A stretch of 46,929 nt of DNA from Ruminococcus flavefaciens FD-1 (lineage in GTDB: Bacteria; Bacillota; Clostridia; Oscillospirales; Ruminococcaceae). The notes beneath the pieces were generated by a model, which was not told the origin of the DNA, did no database searches, and saw only the letters and a list, made by a program, of their open reading frames with translations. This document shows, piece by piece, positions 14,473 through 23,380 of this stretch. The translations under genes and the position numbers were made by a program. The stretch's first letter is position 1. Each line of letters begins with the position of its first letter. Location of the stretch: positions 1 through 46,929 of the forward strand of contig ACOK01000066.1 in assembly GCA_000174895.1 (NCBI GenBank). Reading direction: 5' to 3'.

Positions 14473-15444
14473 TTATCTGCGGGGCTGTAATTCGTCAGCG
14501 TAAGAGTAAACGATGTAGATATCGTTTGATGTGCTTACCGGCTTGGAATCTTCGCCTGCAAAGTTTATGAATGAACGTGCATTCTGAGATAACTCAGGTG
14601 GAAGGTTAACGAGATCACCCTGGTTGATCAGATCGTTTGTACCCTCTTTGCCATCCTCAAGAACATTTCTTGCAATAGGAGTGTTCGGAGGAACTCTGTT
14701 CTGGATATTTGTAAATGAGAGCGGTGCTACGTTTAATACAGCAGGACCTTCAAACTTGCCTCCTACAGGAGCTTCGCCTTCATTTACAATGATGGAAATA
14801 GCCTGATTTATGGAAGAAGGACTTACAGTCTCGCCGTTTTTCTCGGATGTGAGTACATAGTAAGCATCTGTCTCATCATTTCTTTCAACCACACCGCCGA
14901 CTACTGATGCTTCGAGCTCGCTTGCATTGAGTGCATATCTTACATTGAAAGGACGATTGTCGCTTGCAAAATATGCAGGGTTCAGTTCAGCAATAGCTGT
15001 TGAGCCAACACCGGCTGTGATTGTGTTTGTGCTTGAATTCGGGAAAGTATAAGCTGTTGTATGGATCTGACCTGTTGAGTTGTCAAGATGCATAACGTAG
15101 ATATTTCCCTTTACGTAAACCGTATTACCGTCTGCGCCGGCAGTAGTGCCGACACAAACGTGGTTGTAATAAGCGTTCTTGAATTCCCTTACAGTTGCAG
15201 GGATATCACCCGCTCTTGAATCTGTGGAATCAAAGATCCATGCGTTGTCAACATATTCAAGTGTACGCTGGAGATAATTCTCAACATTGTTAGCGATCGA
15301 ATATGTGCTGTCGCTGAGCTTTGCTCTCTTTGAGATCTTTGTAGCCGGTCCTGTCATTGACATTACAGCAACGAGCAGGATAGCCATGATAGCCATTACT
15401 ATGATCAATTCAACAAGAGTAAAGCCTTTTTTCATTTTCTTCAA
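14473..15444 (-). CDS. Type IV pseudopilin, large minor subunit
   Basis: A 323-residue prepilin: leader MKKMKKG, cleavage at G/FTLVELIIVMAIMAILLVAVMSM, then a helical stalk and a large beta-rich head of about 270 residues. It is twice as long as the pilins at 366 and 1122, as is usual for minor pilins that sit at the tip. The best-placed start is TTG at 15444, with AGGAGG 8 nt upstream; the ATG three codons later is 17 nt from it. It is the last gene of the pilC-pilMN-pilO-PilX-like operon, 20 bp after the neighbour. The head has no Cys and no recognised domain. It may form the tip complex with the proteins at 15465 and 15917. Confidence 0.85.
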   Translation of the reverse strand: MKKMKKGFTLVELIIVMAIMAILLVAVMSMTGPATKISKRAKLSDSTYSIANNVENYLQRTLEYVDNAWIFDSTDSRAGDIPATVREFKNAYYNHVCVGTTAGADGNTVYVKGNIYVMHLDNSTGQIHTTAYTFPNSSTNTITAGVGSTAIAELNPAYFASDNRPFNVRYALNASELEASVVGGVVERNDETDAYYVLTSEKNGETVSPSSINQAISIIVNEGEAPVGGKFEGPAVLNVAPLSFTNIQNRVPPNTPIARNVLEDGKEGTNDLINQGDLVNLPPELSQNARSFINFAGEDSKPVSTSNDIYIVYSYADELQPRR

Positions 15445-15464
15445 AGAAATCTCCTCCTCTTGTC

Positions 15465-15902
15465 TTATGGCTGAACTTCCAGGAACTGAAAATTGATATT
15501 AGCGTTATAATCGCTTGCCGGATCGATCGGAGTATCCTTATCACCTGTTACAGCAGCTGAAGTATCATACTTCTTGAGATTGAGAGTGCATGACGGATTA
15601 TTAACCGTTGTATTGCTCTTGGTCGTATGATCGATGTAGCTGTAAGAACCGTTGCAGGTAAATGTCATCTCAAGATCCTCGGATTTGAACATATCATCTC
15701 CTGAGGTATTCTTTGCGATCCTGTTAGCTGCGAAAGGAGCTTCCTTGACAATCTTGGACTTCATACCGTTAGCAGCTCTTGTAGTTCTGTCTACGTGAGT
15801 ACCAACACCGATGAGAACACCGGCCATTATAGCAAAGACAGCGATGGATATGATCATCTCATAAAGAGTCATACCTTTTAAGTTTTTCTTAACTTTTCTC
15901 AT
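15465..15902 (-). CDS. Type IV pseudopilin with variant cleavage motif
   Basis: A 145-residue prepilin-like protein. After a basic leader (MRKVKKNLKG) comes MTLYEMIISIAVFAIMAGVLIGVG: Met replaces the usual Phe at +1 while Glu5 is kept, so prepilin peptidase could still process it. The head is small, with two Cys (FTCNGSY and PSCTLNL) that could pair. GGAGG lies upstream of the ATG. It stands between the PilX-like gene (14 bp upstream) and the larger pseudopilin (20 bp downstream). Size and context resemble a GspI/GspJ or PilV/PilW-like minor subunit, but I cannot assign which. Confidence 0.8.
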   Translation of the reverse strand: MRKVKKNLKGMTLYEMIISIAVFAIMAGVLIGVGTHVDRTTRAANGMKSKIVKEAPFAANRIAKNTSGDDMFKSEDLEMTFTCNGSYSYIDHTTKSNTTVNNPSCTLNLKKYDTSAAVTGDKDTPIDPASDYNANINFQFLEVQP

Positions 15903-15916
15903 TTCACTATCCCTCC

Positions 15917-18900
15917 TTATGAAGCCAGCATATACTGCAGGATGAATGTACCCATTGCGGTTACGATAGGTGTACCGCCGCCACCGCCGCCGCCGCCGCC
16001 GGCACCTGCTGCGGTGTAGTAGTTTGTGAATGCGTTCTGAGTATCGATTTCCTTAAAGATAGCGTTACCAACCAGCGAAGGATATGGGTTAGAATCATTT
16101 CCTTCCGGTTCGTGTACAATGCCTTCTCCATCTGTATACTTAACCTTGATCGGTCTGCCCTTTGTTCTTGGAATGAAAGTTGAAGCAGGCATCTTGAATG
16201 AGCCTACGATCAGACAGTCATTCTGGAAACGGATAGATGAATCAACCATACCATAGAAGATTACACCCCAGTCGGTATTATAGTCAAATTCAGTTCCGTC
16301 ATGGTATGTACTTGGTCTGATTACTGAGTTATCAAGGTACAGTTCACCCTTAACGATGAAGTAAACATTACCTGAAGCAGGACCTGTTGTTTCAACTACG
16401 ATCTCATTATTCGGGAGCTCAATTTTTACATTATCAAGAACAATGAACATATCTGAACCATTTGCCTTGATATTGATTTTTTCAGGAATTTTACCTGAGA
16501 TCACACAGCTCTTTACTATGGAATTTCCGTCCCATACGTCAGGGTTACGCTGATTACCAACGTATGCCTGAGCAGTAGGTGCATTCGGGAATGTTGTCGG
16601 ATAAGCCTGTGGATCGATTTCACCGTCAGGTTTAAGTCCCAGTGCGTGTCTTGCTTCGCTTACATTTGTGATGATCTTGGTTGAAGGTTCTACGTAGAAC
16701 TCACCGCTATCATCAAAGTAACCGTAGATCTTTTCTCTCTGCATATCAGATGGATAGATCTCTCTGATATCAGAAGGAAGATTCGGGTTAACAACAACAG
16801 GAGCTGCTGTTGTTGTTTCGGCTGCAGCAGTAGTTGTTGTTACAGCTGCTGTTGTTACAGGAGCTGTCTCCTCTGTATCAGCCTCATTATCAGTAATATA
16901 GTTATCAGCGCTTCCGCCGATATAATGTGTATACTTGTTCATGCCAACATTTTCAGTTGATCTTGTTCCGTCAAGATTTGCTCTGATGTAATGCTCTTCG
17001 ATGTCGGGCTTCTCATTGATCTCACTCTGAGTCCAGATCTGACCCTCATCGATATTGTAGAAGTATGTCTCACCTTCAGCAGCAGGTACACCGCAAGTGT
17101 AGATAGTTCTGTCGTCTCTTACTCTTGGAGTACCAAAGTAATGGTCGGAAGAACCGTCGTACTGATTGAATGGAACAGTTGTCTCTGTGTATGGCTCATT
17201 TACAAGGTATTCCTTCATAGCAGCGAATTCGGGATCATTCATAGCATCTTCATAAGACATATGATTGAACTCTTCGTTGTTGAGGAACTTGTTGATCATG
17301 TCTGAACCGAACATTGTTGGCTCAAAACGATCATCCCAGCGATAGTAAAGAATTGTAGCTGTATTCTCAATATCAGGGTTGCCAAATGCATCTACAGGAA
17401 GACCTTCAGCATTGATATGATCGTCAGGTCTCCACTTGAAGTACTCTATCGAACCATATGCGTTAGGAGCAACTTCCTCAAGTGCGAACGGATCTACCTT
17501 ACCGGCCGGTACGTAGAAGTTCTCTCTTGTTACATTGGTGTTGCCTTCTTCATTGCCTGTGATAGTACCTGATGTTTCGTTGATGTAATCATCTACGCTT
17601 ACACCGCTGCCTGGAGTATGACTGCTCTTGCCGGTACCGCCTGTTGAGAAAATACCGCCTGTAGCGTTAATCTTAGTAAGCTCACCTGAAAGTGTACCGC
17701 CAACTATAAGTCGGCCATCTATCCTAAGATTATCAGTTACATTGCAGTCGCCTTCTACTCTTACATCTCCGGCTATAGTTGCATTTCCTATTTTCAGATT
17801 GCCCTTACAGAAAATGCTTCCGCCTACATCATAAGCTGATGTATCAGTACCATTAGCTACTGAATATGTCCACTTGCTCAAAGTAGAATTACCAGGGCCG
17901 CCAAAAACATTATCGCCCTTTATAACAGTAGTTGGATTCTGAGGAGTATTTGAGTTAGTATCATACTGCTGATATACTGTATAAGTCTTAGAAGCATCAT
18001 ATGAATCCATCATATAAAGATTTGTTGTCGGCATGGTAATCGGATTATTATTTCCGTTAAAAGTACCTACAAACATATTAAATGGAGCACCATTATGTCT
18101 TAAATCATTAATGTTAAACTGAGAACCAGCCACTAAAGCACCATCAATATATATATATGGAACTTCCTTGTTAGACCATGTTCCTGCTGAGTAACCATCC
18201 GGCATATCATAATCGATATTTATGAACTTATCATTATTAACACAAAGACTTCCAGTGATTACTGTCTGTGAATACGGAAGTGTTGCAGCAACAGGATTAC
18301 CGTTTGCATCATGAAGATCAGGCTTCTTGATGTTTATCTGTGATGTATTTGTATTCCATACAATACTGCTGTTAATGAATGTAAGTGTGGTATCAATGTC
18401 CATACTGTTACGCATACCGCTTACTTCGTTGCCTGTAACCTTACCAAGAGCAACACCGAGACCGCCTGTTACGTGACGGCCGGCAGGGAAACCTGCAGCT
18501 CCTACGAGCTGGATACCCTTGACCTGAGGTGCGCTTGATGATAATGTTGCTGTACGGTCGCTCTGCTTATTGATATAAGCTACGACTGTTTCTTCTTCTC
18601 TGCCCACTCTTACAGTAGCAGATACCTTTACTCTTGAAAGCTTAGACCACTGAGCATTTGTATCATCAAAGTCAATGGCGCCGAACTGACGGCCTTCATT
18701 ATCCATGTAGACGAAATCAGTTCCCTGTATGCTTTCTACTGAGATGTGATTATCGTTCCAAGCACCGCTGTTTACGTCATAGCAGCCGATGTGGCCGATA
18801 GTTGTATCGCCGACATTTACTTCCGGATAAATGACAGAACCGGGAGTCTCGGACAGATTATAGACTGCAGCTGCTACACCGGGCTCTCTGATCATTGCCT

Positions 18901-19090
18901 GTGTAAAGTTCTCGATCGTTGCACGAGCCGTATAGTTCGCCTGAGACGAAGCATACGACTTATGCGCACGGTTATTGGAAGCAGATGCAAGTGTGAGTGT
19001 ACCTACAAGGAAGAGTATCAGTAACGCCATTACAGAGACGGTAGTAAACAATACCGTTCCTTGCAGGTTCCTCTTTTTCCTTTTTTTCAT
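15917..19090 (-). CDS. Very large PilX-like pilus-associated surface protein
   Basis: 1057 residues. The N-terminus (MKKRKKRNLQGTVLFTTVSVMALLILFLVGTLTLASASNN) has the layout of PilX_N proteins: basic residues, Gly, a hydrophobic helix, then a polar helix (HKSYASSQANYTARATIENF), with no Glu5. A long beta-rich ectodomain follows. About residues 400-480 resemble polymer-forming/bactofilin-type repeats (GSIFCKGNLKIGNATIAGDVRVEGDCNVTDNLRIDG, in part). A Thr/Ala linker occurs near residues 745-775. Near the C-terminus a run of nine Gly precedes a short hydrophobic end (TPIVTAMGTFILQYMLAS). It lies between pilO and the pseudopilins, the place of tip and adhesin proteins in other pilus operons. Adhesion to plant polymer is inference. 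There is no VWA or PilY1 signature in it. Confidence 0.75.
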   Translation of the reverse strand: MKKRKKRNLQGTVLFTTVSVMALLILFLVGTLTLASASNNRAHKSYASSQANYTARATIENFTQAMIREPGVAAAVYNLSETPGSVIYPEVNVGDTTIGHIGCYDVNSGAWNDNHISVESIQGTDFVYMDNEGRQFGAIDFDDTNAQWSKLSRVKVSATVRVGREEETVVAYINKQSDRTATLSSSAPQVKGIQLVGAAGFPAGRHVTGGLGVALGKVTGNEVSGMRNSMDIDTTLTFINSSIVWNTNTSQINIKKPDLHDANGNPVAATLPYSQTVITGSLCVNNDKFINIDYDMPDGYSAGTWSNKEVPYIYIDGALVAGSQFNINDLRHNGAPFNMFVGTFNGNNNPITMPTTNLYMMDSYDASKTYTVYQQYDTNSNTPQNPTTVIKGDNVFGGPGNSTLSKWTYSVANGTDTSAYDVGGSIFCKGNLKIGNATIAGDVRVEGDCNVTDNLRIDGRLIVGGTLSGELTKINATGGIFSTGGTGKSSHTPGSGVSVDDYINETSGTITGNEEGNTNVTRENFYVPAGKVDPFALEEVAPNAYGSIEYFKWRPDDHINAEGLPVDAFGNPDIENTATILYYRWDDRFEPTMFGSDMINKFLNNEEFNHMSYEDAMNDPEFAAMKEYLVNEPYTETTVPFNQYDGSSDHYFGTPRVRDDRTIYTCGVPAAEGETYFYNIDEGQIWTQSEINEKPDIEEHYIRANLDGTRSTENVGMNKYTHYIGGSADNYITDNEADTEETAPVTTAAVTTTTAAAETTTAAPVVVNPNLPSDIREIYPSDMQREKIYGYFDDSGEFYVEPSTKIITNVSEARHALGLKPDGEIDPQAYPTTFPNAPTAQAYVGNQRNPDVWDGNSIVKSCVISGKIPEKINIKANGSDMFIVLDNVKIELPNNEIVVETTGPASGNVYFIVKGELYLDNSVIRPSTYHDGTEFDYNTDWGVIFYGMVDSSIRFQNDCLIVGSFKMPASTFIPRTKGRPIKVKYTDGEGIVHEPEGNDSNPYPSLVGNAIFKEIDTQNAFTNYYTAAGAGGGGGGGGGTPIVTAMGTFILQYMLAS

Positions 19091-19151
19091 TTTCTCTAAC
19101 CGCCTTTCCAGTTATGGTTATTCTCTCAATAACTATAGCGTATTATAACCT

Positions 19152-20051
19152 TTAGTTAGCTGCTGGAGGAATTGTTTCTGTATCTGGCTCTGGCATCTTG
19201 TAGATTGAATAAGCTGTGATTACGATCTGTGCATCAGAAGTATTTGTGATCTCCTGACCATCAGGAGTTACAACAGCAGGAGTCTGTGCCTGTTCTTCAG
19301 GAGCTGTTTCCTCTGTTGCTGCTGCTTCTTCTCCGCCCTCTTCAGCAGGAGTCTCCTCAGGTGTTGGTGCAACAGCCTCAACGATCTGCTGACCCTTTTT
19401 CTGAAGTTCCTCGATTGCATCCTGGCCGAAGGAGTAATCGCTTATGTTCACCTGATTGATGAGCAGTGCCTTGTTGTACTCCTTTATAGCTTTGAGATAA
19501 TTCCAGATATCTTCCTTGGTTCCGTTTACCTTAACTCCATACTTAGTCTGATACAGCGTTTCAACTTCTCTGTCAGAAAGTGAAACCTGCTCTGCGTGCT
19601 CATCATCGTACTGCTGCTGGAGATTTCCGTTGATATCAGCTGCTTCACGAAGATCAGCGTCTATATCCTTGCCCTCGTAGTAGTAGTACTTCAGTTCTTC
19701 AACTTCAGGTGTATCTACTTCGAGTGAAAGAATCTTAACATTGTTTTCGTCTGCATAGTGCTGCAGAGCCTTATCGAATGCTACCGGTGAACCAACTTCA
19801 TCGACAGGGATAAATATTTCTGTGATCTTGTTTGTGTCATCATAGATCTTCTTGATCTTTTCCTGAAGAGGCTTGATCTGTTCGATCTTTCTGTCGATCT
19901 CTTCCTTCTGATCCTGGAGATCTTCAAGCTTAAGCTTATTGTCATTGAGCTTCTGTGTCTTAGGCTTAACCAGCCACAGGAAACCTACGAAAAGAATTGC
20001 AATTGCTATAAATACTGCTAATATGATTTTTTCTCTGTATGACAGTTTCAT
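19152..20051 (-). CDS. pilO: Type IV pilus alignment protein PilO
   Basis: A 299-residue bitopic inner-membrane protein: short cytoplasmic end (MKLSYREK), one membrane helix (IILAVFIAIAILFVGFLWLV), a coiled coil (residues 33-75), and a ferredoxin-like extracytoplasmic domain including VKVNGTKEDIWNYLKAIKEYNKALLINQVNI, the part most typical of PilO. A Glu/Ala/Pro-rich insertion (about residues 225-262) interrupts the end of the domain before the last strand (AQIVITAYSIYKM). It pairs with the PilN-like part of the preceding gene to link the PilM ring to the fibre base. The start codon overlaps the stop of pilMN by one base (TAATG on the minus strand), so translation is coupled. Confidence 0.85.
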   Translation of the reverse strand: MKLSYREKIILAVFIAIAILFVGFLWLVKPKTQKLNDNKLKLEDLQDQKEEIDRKIEQIKPLQEKIKKIYDDTNKITEIFIPVDEVGSPVAFDKALQHYADENNVKILSLEVDTPEVEELKYYYYEGKDIDADLREAADINGNLQQQYDDEHAEQVSLSDREVETLYQTKYGVKVNGTKEDIWNYLKAIKEYNKALLINQVNISDYSFGQDAIEELQKKGQQIVEAVAPTPEETPAEEGGEEAAATEETAPEEQAQTPAVVTPDGQEITNTSDAQIVITAYSIYKMPEPDTETIPPAAN

Positions 20052-21652
20052 TATTCAGCGTCCTCCTCTGTACTATTTTCACTATCAGGCTGATATGCAC
20101 TTTCGTTAGGAGCAAGCTGCATACTAACGTTAAAGCTTACCTTTGTGTGTGCTTCAACTTCACCGTTTTCGAGTTTGACTGAATCAAGCTTGAGTCCGTA
20201 TCCGCCATATCCGTATGCCATGAATTCCTTGTTCTGTGCAAGTTTTTCAACGAAATCAGCCGGGAGCTTCTGAGCCATCTGCTCATCAACTGCATCACAC
20301 TCAACCGAGAACTTGAGAGTACCGTCAGCATACTGAGGCACCTTGATCTTATAGTTCTCTATCTCATACTGTCCTGCAATTTCTTCAAGTGTAGAATCGA
20401 GGAGATCATATTTCTCGCCGTCGATAACTGCCTGTGATAAGTAAGCATCGTGGCTGTTCTTCATCTTATTGAAGTATACCTCTGCCTTGTCTCTGAGGCT
20501 GAGGAGGTGTTCATGCTGTCTGAGCTTGCCCTGAGTATCTTCGCTGTCGATATACTCCTGGATCTCAACGATGTCATTTTCTACAGCCTTGTTTCTGATA
20601 GACTGGATAGCATATGCACCGCCTGCGATAACCAGTGAACCGATGAGTGCGCCGATGATAGCATAGTTGCCGGCGTTGTCATCTCTTACCTTATTCTTGA
20701 TGGTTGTTCCGAGGTCTGTCTCAAGGAGGTTGATCTTCTCGGACTCCTTGTTTCTCTTGAACATAGCGCCGATAGCGTTTGCATAGAGTGAGAATTCGAG
20801 ATTTTCATGTCCGTGGATCTGTGGAGGAACATTGATAAGGCTTGTTTTCAGATCGAGCTTTTCGAGTTCGTCTGTAAGTCTTACATACTCATGTGTATCT
20901 CCGTAGAAGATAACGTTCTCAATAGCCTCGCCTGTGTTACGGCTTCTGTGGAACTGGAGCATACGGAAGATATTCTCGTTTACAGCTTCAAATACATAGT
21001 CATCTGAGTAACCGTAGTCAGCAGCGTCGATGGAAGCGAAACGTGAGAATGAAAGCTGTCCCTGCTCATAGAGGTTGAGTGAGATAAAGTTGTTATCTAT
21101 CTGAACTGCAAGCAGAGGCATCTTTGACTTGATCTTTGTATCAGCCAGAAGAACCTTTGTAATACAGTTACAGCCGATCATTACTGATGTGAGGTTGATG
21201 CCGAGGAGCTTGAATACTTCTCTGTAGCTGTTAACGATCTCGTAAGGGCAGGCTGTTGCGAGGATCTTGTATGACGGCTCGCTTGCCTCAGGGCCTGCAT
21301 CACCTACTACGATGTAGGATACGCTGTAGGAATCATCAAGGTTGAGTTCCTGCTGCATCTGAAGTCTTACGATCTTCTGGAGTTCCTGGCCCTTTACCTT
21401 AGGAACTACCATTTCCTTGAATATTGTAAGGTTGGATGAGATCGAAACGATAGCCTCTTTATCAGGCATCTTGTTCATCTTACGAACATTATTAATAAGT
21501 GTTGCAACGTTAGGAACATCTCTTACGTGACCGTTTACTATGAGACCTTCTTCAACGTTTATCGTAGCAGCGGAGCTGATCTTGATCTTTCCGCTTGCCT
21601 CCGTGCCTTTAACTACACGTATATTTCTATCGGTTATATCAAATGAAAGCAT
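20051..21652 (-). CDS. pilM: PilM-PilN fusion protein of the type IV pilus
   Basis: A 533-residue protein that joins two normally separate subunits. Residues 1-300 are PilM, an actin-like cytoplasmic ATPase-fold protein (LSFDITDRNIRVVKG at the start, LLAVQIDNNFISLNLYEQGQL in the middle). Residues 307-313 read INLLETD, which matches the PilN N-terminal motif that in other species docks on PilM. A membrane helix follows at about 330-349 (AIIGALIGSLVIAGGAYAI), then a coiled coil and an extracytoplasmic ferredoxin-like domain as in PilN. Thus the peptide that normally binds PilM is tethered to it. AGGTGG lies 9 nt upstream of the ATG. It stands between pilC and pilO, the place where separate pilM and pilN occur elsewhere. 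Confidence 0.85.
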   Translation of the reverse strand: MLSFDITDRNIRVVKGTEASGKIKISSAATINVEEGLIVNGHVRDVPNVATLINNVRKMNKMPDKEAIVSISSNLTIFKEMVVPKVKGQELQKIVRLQMQQELNLDDSYSVSYIVVGDAGPEASEPSYKILATACPYEIVNSYREVFKLLGINLTSVMIGCNCITKVLLADTKIKSKMPLLAVQIDNNFISLNLYEQGQLSFSRFASIDAADYGYSDDYVFEAVNENIFRMLQFHRSRNTGEAIENVIFYGDTHEYVRLTDELEKLDLKTSLINVPPQIHGHENLEFSLYANAIGAMFKRNKESEKINLLETDLGTTIKNKVRDDNAGNYAIIGALIGSLVIAGGAYAIQSIRNKAVENDIVEIQEYIDSEDTQGKLRQHEHLLSLRDKAEVYFNKMKNSHDAYLSQAVIDGEKYDLLDSTLEEIAGQYEIENYKIKVPQYADGTLKFSVECDAVDEQMAQKLPADFVEKLAQNKEFMAYGYGGYGLKLDSVKLENGEVEAHTKVSFNVSMQLAPNESAYQPDSENSTEEDAE

Positions 21653-21674
21653 TTATTCTTTCCACCTTTCCGTA

Positions 21675-22874
21675 TTATTCGTTTTCGAGGCTCTCGAAGG
21701 AACCGTAAAGTGCAGGGTAAATACCAATAACTACCATAGCGATGATAACGCCCATGAAGATGATAAGTATAGGCTCAACCATGCTTACGAGTCTCTGTAC
21801 AGCTGAGTCAGATTCTTCCTCGTAGTAGTCTGCTGTCTTTTCAAGGATAGTATCCAGAGCGCCGGCTTCTTCACCAACGTAGATAACTGAGCAGAACATA
21901 GGCTCAAATACTTCTGTTCTGGTGATAGCAGCTGAGAGAGATTCACCCTGTTTTACTTCGTCGATAACGCCTTCAAACTTCTGATCGATGTAGCTGTTTC
22001 CAAGGATACGTGATGCCTTTTCCAGACATTCAACCATTGGGATACCGCTTGAGTAGAGGTTTGAGAGGGTACGACCGAAACGGCCTGTATAGATCTTTGT
22101 GATAAGAGGACCAAAGCCGGGTCCCTTGATAAGCATTCTGTCGAATTTCAGCCTGAAGTCAGGTACTTTAAGTGCATATCTTATTGCAAATACGATACCT
22201 ACTATGATGGCAAGAAGTATGTACCAGCGATGGATGAGGAAGTCACTGATAGCCTGCATAACCTTTGTGAGGAAAGGCATTGTTGACGGATCATCATACA
22301 TTCCGAGGAAGGTAGGCATGATCTTGATAAACAGGAAGAGAACGATTACGATACAAAGTCCGAGAAGTATGATAGGGTATACCATAGCTCCCTTGATTGT
22401 ATTCTTCAGTTTGTTTTCCTTTGCGTAGTGATCGGACATTCTCTGCATGATGATATCGAGCGAACCACTCGTTTCACCTGCGCCGACCATTGAGATGAGG
22501 AAGTCGGGGAAAGAACCCGAATGCATCTCAAGAGTTGATGAGAAGGATTCACCCTTCTGCACGTTTTCGTAGACATCCTGCCAGATAGCTCTTGCTTTTT
22601 CATTTTCCTGCTCTTTTGTCAGAATGTCGATCGCTTTTACAAGAGTGAGTCCCGAGGTAAGCATCGCACTCAACTGTCTGCAGCAGAATGCAAGCTCCTT
22701 AGTGTTAAACTTGTACAACGATTTTGCGTCTCCTGAAGCGCTTTCCGAATAGTCCTTGACGAGCAGACCCTTTTCCTTGATTTTCTGCATGAATTCCTGC
22801 TCGTTTTCGGCATTGATAACGCCCTTGACATTCTTGTGTCTTGCGTCCTGGGCGATATAGGAATAACTCTTCAT
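21675..22874 (-). CDS. pilC: Type IV pilus inner-membrane platform protein PilC
   Basis: A 399-residue GspF/PilC family protein that couples the ATPases to pilin polymerisation. It starts YSYIAQDARHKNVKGVINAENEQEF, then has two T2SSF domains (about 65-190 and 265-395), each ending in membrane helices (YPIILLGLCIVIVLFLFIKI and ILIIFMGVIIAMVVIGIY); a third hydrophobic segment lies between (WYILLAIIVGIVFAIRY). Conserved segments FCRQLSAMLTSGLTLVKAIDIL and FGRTLSNLYSSGIPMVECLEKA are clear. GGAGG precedes the ATG at 22874. It is the first gene of the operon that continues with pilMN, pilO, the PilX-like gene and two pseudopilins. Confidence 0.95.
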   Translation of the reverse strand: MKSYSYIAQDARHKNVKGVINAENEQEFMQKIKEKGLLVKDYSESASGDAKSLYKFNTKELAFCCRQLSAMLTSGLTLVKAIDILTKEQENEKARAIWQDVYENVQKGESFSSTLEMHSGSFPDFLISMVGAGETSGSLDIIMQRMSDHYAKENKLKNTIKGAMVYPIILLGLCIVIVLFLFIKIMPTFLGMYDDPSTMPFLTKVMQAISDFLIHRWYILLAIIVGIVFAIRYALKVPDFRLKFDRMLIKGPGFGPLITKIYTGRFGRTLSNLYSSGIPMVECLEKASRILGNSYIDQKFEGVIDEVKQGESLSAAITRTEVFEPMFCSVIYVGEEAGALDTILEKTADYYEEESDSAVQRLVSMVEPILIIFMGVIIAMVVIGIYPALYGSFESLENE

Positions 22875-22933
22875 AAAACCACCTCCATAATTATTTACTT
22901 GAATGATCGTTTCTCACTGCCTTAATAATAACA

Positions 22934-22962
22934 ATTATAACATTTTAATCGTTACTTTTCAA
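22934..22962 (-). promoter_or_regulatory. Proximal promoter of the pilC operon
   Basis: On the minus strand TTGAAA (22957-22962), 17-nt spacer, TATAAT (22934-22939), about 60 bp upstream of the pilC start. Confidence 0.7.
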
Positions 22963-23135
22963 TCGTTTTTTTGACATAAATAATCAGCCGTTTTTTATCA
23001 ATAATCACCAACTTATATACCAAGGGTAAAAATGGTCTTAACAAAGCCCGATTATTCTACAAATTTCAAATCTAAAGACAGCACAAATCACAGCAATGAT
23101 GTGCCATCGCTGTAGATTGTTAAACTTATACAAAT

Positions 23136-23164
23136 ATTATATCACACTTACTTTGAAATTGCAA
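23136..23164 (-). promoter_or_regulatory. Distal promoter of the pilC operon
   Basis: On the minus strand TTGCAA (23159-23164), 17-nt spacer, TATAAT (23136-23141) with GTGTGATATAAT around the -10. It would give a leader of about 250 nt that contains a hairpin near 23094-23118. Confidence 0.6.
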
Positions 23165-23335
23165 CATATAAGCGTAATTTTTTCTGTTATTTTAAAGAAT
23201 TGTTAACTCTTGCAAATCGGCTACCCCGAATTTATGCATTTTGACTGTTAGCCGCCTATATTAATGCTTATAATATAGTATACAATTATAATATATAATA
23301 TATTATGAGTATTACACAATTATAACTTTTACAGT

Positions 23336-23368
23336 TGAAAAAAGTTCCCTGCCGATCATCGGCAGGGA
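23336..23368 (-). terminator. Terminator of the VWA gene
   Basis: A nearly perfect palindrome (23346-23368, stem up to 11 bp) followed on the minus strand by ACTTTTTTC. It lies just past the stop at 23381. Confidence 0.8.
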
Positions 23369-23380
23369 TAAGTGAGAGAG

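Larger units (their letters stand above)
22875..23380. other. Intergenic stretch with the pilus operon promoters
   Basis: About 500 bp without a gene. It holds two leftward promoters for the pilus operon (22934-22962 and 23136-23164), a short hairpin in the leader between them (about 23094-23118), a very AT-rich stretch (23260-23330) and the terminator of the VWA gene (23346-23368). Confidence 0.6.
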
